Shown here piece by piece: positions 57,312 to 64,000 of a stretch of DNA of 64,000 bases (positions are counted from its first letter, which is position 1; each line of letters starts with the position of its first letter). A program made the translations under genes and the position numbers. Location: positions 434,001-498,000 of the forward strand of contig NGBS01001160.1 of the NCBI GenBank assembly GCA_002245135.1. The letters run 5' to 3'. Origin of the DNA: Proteromonas lacertae. Lineage: Eukaryota > Sar > Bigyra > Opalinata > Proteromonadidae. The notes beneath the pieces were generated by a model that ran no database searches, had not been told where the DNA came from, and was given only the letters and a program-made list of their open reading frames with translations.

Positions 57312-58577
57312 TTATTTAAAAATTGGATCTTGCGGTTCTTTTATACCTAAAATACTTCTTACTTCACCTAACAAATAAATACTTCCACATATAATACAAC
57401 AATCATTTTTATCCATTTTATTTAATACATCAATTATTGTATCTTTAACAGATTTATTATTTTCCTTTATATTATTATTTGGAACTACAGATTTTAGTAT
57501 TTTATATAAATCATGTTGCGAAACAGATCTATAATTATTGGATTTTACAAAATGAATATTTTCATGTTTTATATTCTTTACTGTTGTTTCTAAACATGAT
57601 TTTATATCTTTATCATTTGAAAATCCTAATATAATGTGATTATTTATTTTATTTCCCTTTTTTACATCATCTGACAATGAGTTAAATAATGTTTTAAACG
57701 CTTGTGGATTATGACTACAATCTAACATGACATTTCTTGGTTTATTATCATTCAAAATATTGGTTTTAATTATTTCCATTCTGTTTGATAATTGTTGATT
57801 TATCCCATAATTTATACTATCATCATTTATCTTCGAATAATAATTTGGATTTGATGATTTCAATATATTCAAACATTTTTTTGCTAATTCAATGTTTATT
57901 TCATTATAATTCTTATATTCTTTATTTATGTCAATTTGATAGAATGGACTATTCTGTTTCATTGCGATTTCCTTCAACACATTCACAGGTAAATCTTTTC
58001 CTACAACAACTGGTACATTTGGTTTAATAATTCCACCCTTTTCTTCAGCTATTTCTTCAACAGTATTTCCTAATATTTTAGTATGTTCTAATCCAATTGA
58101 AGTAATACAACTTATATCAGGTGTTATTATATTTGTTGCATCTAATCTTCCTCCTAAACCTACTTCTATTACTCCTACATCTATATTCTGTTCCATAAAG
58201 TATTTGTAAGATAATATTGTTGTATATTCGAAAAAAGATGTGTTAATATTGTGTGTTTTTGATAAATTAAATAACAATTCTAAATTCTCTTTTATATAAT
58301 CTTCTGGAATGTAATTATCATTGATTCTTATTCTCTCTCTATAGCATATAACATGAGGAGAAGTAAATAAACCTGTTTTATATCCACTCTTAATCAGCGC
58401 TTTATAAATCTTCCAACAAACAGAACCTTTGCCATTTGTTCCTGTAACATGTACAGTATGAAATTTATTTGCAGGATCACCAACTAATTTCGCTAACTGC
58501 CTAACATTATCTATATTTAACTTAACTACACTAAATCTGTGATAATTGTAGAGTTCATTCAATATTTCTATTAACAT
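57312..58577 (-). CDS. Folylpolyglutamate/dihydrofolate synthase (FolC family)
   Basis: The enzyme joins glutamate to folate or dihydropteroate using ATP. A single exon of 421 residues carries all family motifs: P-loop VHVTGTNGKGSVC near residue 45, GLFTSPHVICYRERI, the loop VGVIEVGLGGRLDATN, SIGLEHTKILGNTVEEIA EEKGGI in two blocks, and CSHNPQAF in the C-terminal domain. The length equals bacterial FolC and yeast FOL3. It has no intron, which is rare in this window, but HSF and two other genes are also intronless and base use looks local, so transfer is not shown. Together with MTHFR it gives two folate genes. Mono- versus poly-glutamate activity cannot be told. Confidence 0.92.
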   Translation of the reverse strand: MLIEILNELYNYHRFSVVKLNIDNVRQLAKLVGDPANKFHTVHVTGTNGKGSVCWKIYKALIKSGYKTGLFTSPHVICYRERIRINDNYIPEDYIKENLELLFNLSKTHNINTSFFEYTTILSYKYFMEQNIDVGVIEVGLGGRLDATNIITPDISCITSIGLEHTKILGNTVEEIAEEKGGIIKPNVPVVVGKDLPVNVLKEIAMKQNSPFYQIDINKEYKNYNEINIELAKKCLNILKSSNPNYYSKINDDSINYGINQQLSNRMEIIKTNILNDNKPRNVMLDCSHNPQAFKTLFNSLSDDVKKGNKINNHIILGFSNDKDIKSCLETTVKNIKHENIHFVKSNNYRSVSQHDLYKILKSVVPNNNIKENNKSVKDTIIDVLNKMDKNDCCIICGSIYLLGEVRSILGIKEPQDPIFK

Positions 58578-58790
58578 AAATATATAGATCTAATACCAGC
58601 ATAAGATCTTACTTTATTAATTCCTCATTCTTGCAATAAATGGAATTATAATACATTACATGTAATTTACATCAATTATGTAAAATTATAATTTGATGAA
58701 ATAACCATGCAATTCTAAATATTTATTATTTATTATTACTTATATACAACAAATATATATATTTTTAAATAAAAGCATAAAATATTGTAT

Positions 58791-59921
58791 TTACAAATCA
58801 AATAATTCATTAATCATTCTGTTAGTAACACTATCTTCATCATTTTGAACTGCTCTATTATCATTCAATACTACTTCTTTCTTATTATCACAAGCTGGAC
58901 CTGAAAACCCTTGAAAACATTCACACAATCCAGTTTTACGATTACATAATCCATTATTACCACATTCATACTGTTCTGGAGTTTCTGAAGCAGGGGCAGA
59001 GAGTCTTATACATTCTCCAGTTATTTTAGATTTTAAAAACTTATCAATATCTATATTATAACATTGTATTATAGTTTGTATTTCAACTGGTGAGTAATAG
59101 GCAATACAGCTACTTAATGGAGGTATTAATTGAATAATATCAGTTAGCCTATTGTTATAATCAATTTTTCTTTGTGGATGACTTGATACAATTCATATTG
59201 ATTCGGTGCATAGAGTTCTTCTGATATATAGGTAATACCATCGTATGTATAATTCAATCTAAACTTACCACATACATCATAATGTGATATAATATAAATT
59301 CATTTTCGGTGGTTCAGATGCAGCTGCATCAATTCCATATTGACATTCTCTTTCTGAACAATCTAAGCCTCTGTATCCTTTATCACATTTGCAACTGTAC
59401 ATTTTAGTTATTTCCCATCCTGTATATGGATTTGATGATGTAGCTAAATTATACTCGATATTTTCACATATTCCATGACCACTGCATATTAATTTCTCAT
59501 TATTAGATGGACAGGTTGTTCTTTGACATGCTGCTCCTTCATAGCCATTATAACATTTACATTCTCCTTTATTATTATCACAATTACCACTTCCACTACA
59601 TTCTGCATACGCATGTGCTTTAGTATCTTCTTCATTTATTCCATAATTAGGATACCATTCAGTTTTCACTTCAACATCTGTTATTTTTCCATCATGATTC
59701 AAATCTCCATTCGAAGTGCCAAACCATGCAGCACTATATGGACAACCTCCTATTATTAATTTATGTTACTTTAACGATATTATACTTAATGAACAATCGG
59801 CTCCTCCAAATCCTGGATAACACTCACATTTATCTCGTTTTCCACATTCACCATGACCGTTGCACATGTTATTACAACAAATAATCATCCCAAATAGTAA
59901 CATAATTCCTAACACTCTCAT
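58791..59921 (-). CDS. Secreted EGF-repeat protein (paralogue 2), frame-broken
   Basis: ATG at 59919-59921 gives a signal peptide (MRVLGIMLLFGMIICC) and an EGF module MCNGHGECGKRDKCECY. After an intron, GCPYSAAW leads into DLNHDGKITDVE, a perfect EF-hand-type calcium loop. Then come CSGSGNCDNNKGECKCYNGY, CSGHGIC and CKCDKGYRGLDC modules, a unique domain, and a last module CGNNGLCNRKTGLCECF, ending NELFDL at 58791. The plan is that of 9511-10700. The frame breaks twice in the unique domain: a +1 shift in 59277-59301 and a shift near a T5 run at 59165-59169 that brings it back. Either a mildly damaged gene or assembly slips. Confidence 0.7.
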
Positions 59922-60092
59922 TTTTAATCTTTTTTCAATCTCATAAAAATTGGTTATTGAAAATATTTTGGATAACCGCATTATCAAAAAACTCAAAAAA
60001 CCAAGCAACCAAAAGTATATATCATCACATTATTATAATATATTCTTTTTTTAACTTTAATTACATTTAACTAATATACAATTCACACGATT

Positions 60093-61096
60093 TATCCAAC
60101 ATGTAAGTTATCCCAAGTTCTTAGTGGATGTAACTGTTCCTGCATACTTCTGCAATCAGCTTTAGATATTTTATCAGGTCCCATCATAAACATAGTTACA
60201 TTGTTCATTTTCTTCAATTGATTAACGATTGGCCAACCGTCAAGCACAGCAAATGTATTATCTATTCAAATTAATAATTAACAATCAATGGAGTAATACG
60301 TTGGATATATAACATTCTTAAATGCTTTAATGAAGGTAATATCTTCACTAACGCAGCTGCACTGGTATATGTTAGTTTATTATATGATAAATCAAGCTCT
60401 TCTAACTCTTTAAATTTCTGAAGCATTTCAAATAAACCAACTGGATTTGTTAATACATTATCTACAATACAAAAATAAAAACATCATTTTTATACTTGAA
60501 ACATTGAATGATTTAATATGTGGACACGATTTGTACAACTTATTATGAAGGAATTTGATATGAATATCTTCCAAATGAGTACTTTTCATTGACAATTTCT
60601 CTAAATAAGGATAGAGAAGGATATTTCTCAAACATAAATCCATTTCAACTTTAGTCAGATCAGTTATGTCTATATATTATTATATTATCATTTTCATATT
60701 TATACTATCCAATATAATCTCTTTAGCAGTATGTGGATCATTGTTCTGAAAAACTGCATTAGCTTTTGCATTTGTACTAATTCTTGATGGCACTATTAAC
60801 ATTATTGTGTTATATAATCTACAATACTTTTGATTTCAACTGGCTTATCTGGTTTAGCAGGTGAAGATTCACTACTACTTGGAATAGAAGGTGCTTCTTC
60901 TGTCTCTTCTGCTGCAGGGGCAGGTGGTTGAGATAATTTCTTTTCTAACACTTCTTGATATTCATCCAACAAGTGATGCTTCTCTAAAACTTCACGCATA
61001 GCTTCACTGCATACTTCAGCTTCTTTCAACTGATCTTGGAGTATTTTGCAGTTCTTACAACCTATCAAGGATAAATTTCATCTAATTCATACTCAT
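60093..61096 (-). CDS. Small LRR protein with N-terminal coiled coil
   Basis: Five exons join from ATG at 61094-61096. The N-terminus has a CxxC start (MSCKNCKILQDQLKEAEVCS) running into a coiled coil (EVLEKHHLLDEYQEVLEKK), then a Pro/Ala/Glu/Ser linker. The second part has leucine-rich repeats: NILLYPYLEKLSMKST,HLEDIHIKFL, CPHIKSFNVSNNVL, FKELEELDLSYNKLT and LPSLKHLRMLYIQHNTF. It ends MMGPDKISKADCRSMQEQLH and TWDNLHVG. The repeats are few (about five). I do not recognise a named family; a protein-binding adaptor is likely. Introns all follow the local GTAT...TAG form. Confidence 0.65.
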
Positions 61097-61443
61097 ATCT
61101 TTTAACTGAAAGAAAAACGGCTTGATATAATCGAGCTTTTTATATTCAAATTAATTTTACATTACAACAAATGCTCATGCTATATTTTTAACGATAAAAT
61201 AATTAAATATGCTCGTATTGTTTTCGTTCTTTAATCATAAAATGAATGAATTAGACGATCAAAAATTGGATCTGTGTTCACTTCTCTAAATAATACTTTC
61301 TTTGTGGTATTCTTACTTATATATTATCACAATTTTTATTTATAACTATTAAAACATGAAAGATGCAGATTTTGCGATTTTTTGTAACTGAATTTTTTTA
61401 TATTTTTTATTAAACGTCATACCGACATCTCATCCAATAAGTG
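61097..61443. other. AT-rich divergent spacer
   Basis: About 350 bases between the start of the LRR gene (minus) and the CCCH gene (plus). No exon or RNA gene seen on either strand. It should hold both promoters. Confidence 0.45.
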
Positions 61444-62536
61444 ATGGAAGATAAAAATAAAAATAAAAATAGTATAATTTCTAGTAAGCAGGACAAGATA
61501 AACGAAAGTGAAACTAAGACTAATCTTTATAAAACTGGTATTGTTTAGTGTCTATAATGCATCCATAGAGCTATGTAAAAAATTTCATCAATATGGTTTC
61601 TGTAAATATGGTGACAAGTGTCAATTTGCTCATGGACCAGCAGAATTGCGTCCTATTGTGAGACACCCTAAGTACAAGACAGAAAAATGTAAATCATTCT
61701 GGACAACAGGTAACTGTCGTTATGGGACTCGATGTAAATTTCTTCATAATGAAGCATCAAAAAATACATCAGAAAACGAAGAGAATCAATCTGTACAGCA
61801 ACATTCTTCTACAGTCCAATACTGCTTCCCACCTGCACCTCAACAGCAGACTCAGTGTGTACAAATAGTAAGTCCCTCTCCATACATTGAGCAAGTACCA
61901 TCTCCAAACATACCTATAGCTGTACAGTATGCTGACGGAACTATTTATTATCCTGAATCTGATTATGAATATAATCAACCAATTAATCCGTCAGTAATAC
62001 CAGTAATGAGAAAAATATCAGCTCCTGAAAGGACTATTAATGCTTATACATGGGATCAAGTAAGAAAAGTATCATCTCCAGCTATGTTGACTCAAAGTGA
62101 CACAAATACACCAATTCTTCCTGCAGTATCTGCACCAAGAGTGCCATTTATTCCAAAGAGAAAGAATAATATACCTACAGAGGAATTACAGAATTATATC
62201 CCGTATTCAGACAATGAGAAAGTAAATCAACAAATGTTAAGAAAATCAACATGGAACAATGAAATTGTTTATGATCTAAATGACAAAGAGAATAGAAAGA
62301 GTACTTGGCCTATTAGTAAAGCAGATGAAGATGAATTGAATGTGAAATTTTCAGGTATGAGTATACAAGGTTATAATAATGTAAATTATTATGAACCTGA
62401 TGATAACTCTAACAGATTACCAGTATTTACAAAATTATCGTATGAACATAGTATTATTTCTGATTCAATATCTTATTGTCAATCTAATATATCTGAAATT
62501 ACATGTGGATCAATTAATTCACCTCCTTATGAGTAA
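61444..62536 (+). CDS. TIS11/TTP-type tandem CCCH zinc-finger protein
   Basis: These proteins bind AU-rich parts of mRNA 3' ends and speed decay. ATG at 61444 starts a Lys/Asn-rich leader; a 31-base intron (about 61539-61569) then gives [20 protein letters not shown]. The first finger ends [12 protein letters not shown], and the second is [20 protein letters not shown] then CKFLH. Both have CX8CX5CX3H spacing and the YKTE leads typical of TTP. The rest (about 250 residues) is disordered with SP sites ([16 protein letters not shown]), as in other TTP proteins, where phosphorylation controls it. The UTRs in this AT-rich genome would hold many possible targets. Confidence 0.93.
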
Positions 62537-62706
62537 GTATTATCTTTTGTATGTTTACAATGTGAACATCTTATATAAGTGATGTTATAGATTGTTAATA
62601 GTAATTATTTTCTATTTTACAATTATTGTTTTATTAGTGTTATGTTTTTTTGGAGAGTTTTTGTATTCTGAAACGGATATATATTTTATCTTACAAATCT
62701 TTCAAA

Positions 62707-63607
62707 ATGTTGAGTGAAAAATTGTTAGAAGAAGAAAAAACATTTGTACCAGTCAAGAATGACGCTAAGGTGCCTATGGTATATGAATATAATAATTGTG
62801 TTAGTATTCTACTGAAGATTCTTCTCATGATTGTTGTCCTAACTGTTTATCAGGATTATTAGCTGCTGTTACATGTCCTTTTATGACATTTTTTGGTTAT
62901 CCTAAGGTTGTCAATGTAAATGAAGTATAAATAACGTCATTTATATTTTATAGAGTGTTGTTGTACAATATTGGGGAAAACTCTATCGTGAAATCAATAA
63001 GCCAGGTATTTATTGTTTAAATCCGATGGGAATTAAAGAAACAAGAGTGTCAACTAAATTAGAGAGTATAGATTTACCCAACGTTAAAGTGGCTGATGCC
63101 AAAGGAAATCCTGTTTTAGTTAGTGGAATTGTCAGATATCGAGTAACAAATGCAATATTAGCATCGTTAGAAGTTGAAAACTATGCGACATATATTCTTA
63201 ATCAATCACAAGCTGCAATGAAACAAATATGCTCTCAATATCCCTATATGGCTGATGAAAATAAACCATCATTAAAAGGTGAAACAAAAATGATTCAAGA
63301 TAGAATGGTTAAAACACTTCAAAACGCTGTATCTGATGCTGGAATTACTGTATTCGCATTTGAATTGACTGATTTATCATATGCTCCTGAAATTGCTTCT
63401 GCAATGTTGGTTAAACAACAAGCTGAAGCAAAAGTAGAAGCTAGATACCTGATTGTACAAGGTGCAGTTGATATTGCCTCTAAAGCCATAACTGATTTAG
63501 AAGGAAAAGGTTTGAATTTCAGTCAAGAAGAAAAAACAAGAATGGTCAGTAACTTGCTTTCTGTTATTTGTAGTGATAATAGTGTTCACCCAGTTATTGA
63601 TGTTTAA
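62707..63607 (+). CDS. SPFH/band 7 domain membrane protein
   Basis: ATG at 62707 starts a short acidic leader; an intron near 62780-62805 leads to a Cys-rich, hydrophobic stretch (CCPNCLSGLLAAVTCPFMTF) that may sit in or on the membrane. A second intron near 62929-62954 opens the band 7 domain: VVVQYWGKLYREINKPGIYC, ETRVSTKLESIDLPNVKVAD, NPVLVSGIVRYRVTN, then helical ISDAGITVFAFELTDLSYAP-like VSDAGITVFAFELTDLSY and AMLVKQQAEAKVEARYLIV. It ends HPVIDV. The pattern is of slipin/stomatin relatives. Such proteins form oligomers and organise membrane patches. The exact subgroup is unclear. Confidence 0.85.
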
Positions 63608-63716
63608 ATATACATTATATTTCATTATATATCATTATATCTCTATGTTTTATTGTTTTTGTCATTTTAGATTTAAACAAGCCAAAACAAACATCTCATT
63701 CAATTTTATTTTGAAA

Positions 63717-64000
63717 ATGGAATCAGAAGAAGAGTATGATGGGATTTTAATTGATAAAACTACTGACCAACAATTAGTTGAAAAGAAAGCAAATAAAAAG
63801 AAGAGAAAAATAAAGAAAACAAAGAGTAATGAAGAAACAAACCCAAAGAAAGCTAAAATTGATAATAGTAACAAAGAAATTAATCAGAAAGAAAAACATA
63901 AAAGACCATTTAGAACTGTATCTCTAGCAATACCTTCAAGTATTCTTGATTCTTGTTTATCAATGGAGTTACAAACATTAGTCGTTGGACATATTGCAAG
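63717..64000 (+). CDS. SPOUT1-like RNA methyltransferase, 5' part
   Basis: ATG at 63717 opens a frame that runs off the window edge. The first 60 residues are charged and Lys-rich (KKANKKKRKIKKTKSNEE), then the fold begins: FRTVSLAIPSSILDSCLSM, ELQTLVVGHIA. This matches the start of the SPOUT-class methyltransferase domain of C9orf114/SPOUT1 (CENP-32), where the pattern is Y-T-x-S-V-A-L-P-x-S-I-L-D followed by ELxT and GxIAR. In animals the protein is nuclear and linked to spindle organisation and RNA modification. Only about 94 residues are in view. The catalytic knot lies outside. Confidence 0.75.
   Translation, partial: MESEEEYDGILIDKTTDQQLVEKKANKKKRKIKKTKSNEETNPKKAKIDNSNKEINQKEKHKRPFRTVSLAIPSSILDSCLSMELQTLVVGHIA

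Noticed and set aside
57312-58577. Bacterial contamination or recent transfer of FolC
   Set aside because: The gene lacks introns, but its codon and base use match neighbours and it is flanked by intron-bearing eukaryotic genes. Other local genes also lack introns.
1-64000. CRISPR array, prophage, insertion sequence or operon
   Set aside because: The window is nuclear eukaryotic DNA with spliceosomal introns. I saw no regularly spaced repeats, no integrase or transposase with catalytic domain, and no polycistronic layout.
1-64000. Ciliate such as Stentor
   Set aside because: Standard code and tiny introns fit, but Stentor introns are 15-16 bases; here they mostly range 25-46 with GTAT donors.

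Overview
The window is nuclear DNA from a single-celled eukaryote. It is strongly AT-rich (roughly 70 % by eye), uses the standard genetic code, and packs about 43 protein genes on both strands with little space between them. Nearly every gene is cut by very short introns, mostly 25 to 46 bases, that begin GTAT and end TAG or CAG. I placed exon joins by hand from conserved protein motifs, so exon borders are good in conserved genes and weaker elsewhere. The lineage cannot be fixed from this sequence. A p25-alpha (TPPP) protein and a CFAP97-like protein argue for an ancestor or life stage with a cilium. A succinate dehydrogenase anchor subunit argues for respiring mitochondria. A deep-branching fungus relative or an amoebozoan would both fit.

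Layout. 1-3712: end of an unknown gene, a prenylated Rho GTPase, a CENP-B/Tc5-like DNA-binding protein, and a small basic protein. 3787-9414: an M1 aminopeptidase, a small broken gene, and the APC2 cullin of the anaphase-promoting complex. 9511-13006: a secreted EGF-repeat protein and an unknown protein. 13162-17787: cyclase-associated protein, lysosomal beta-hexosaminidase, phosphohistidine phosphatase, and a heat-shock factor. 17910-25658: SEC31, a myristoylated YANK-type AGC kinase, and a SANT-like/SPRY protein. 25747-29323: a large Asn/Ser/His-rich protein.

29417-38884: a long-chain acyl-CoA synthetase whose one giant intron holds a 2-Cys peroxiredoxin gene on the other strand, ALG7, a mitochondrial protein, SDHD, a BRWD/PHIP-like bromodomain protein, and a 1-Cys peroxiredoxin. 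38945-39026: tRNA-Leu(UAG). 39166-48703: an acidic protein, a p24 cargo receptor, a double p25-alpha protein, MTHFR, CFAP97-like, asparaginyl-tRNA synthetase, an unknown zinc-ribbon protein, and a flower/TVP18 membrane protein. 48824-53320: a zinc-knuckle RS protein with several frame breaks, an F-box plus TBC protein, and a secreted CBM9-like protein. 53414-64000: a dsRBD-rich Dicer/RIG-I-type helicase without RNase III domains, a folate ligase, a second EGF-repeat protein, an LRR protein, a TIS11-type CCCH protein, an SPFH protein, and the start of SPOUT1.

Themes. Several genes touch the secretory route (SEC31, p24, ALG7, hexosaminidase, two EGF proteins, F-box/TBC), Rho/actin (Rho, CAP), folate (MTHFR, FolC) and RNA control (helicase, CCCH, RS protein). 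There is no operon-like grouping. The items most worth following up are the helicase, the nested peroxiredoxin, a possible U12-type intron, the stopless 33-base introns, and the clustered frame breaks.
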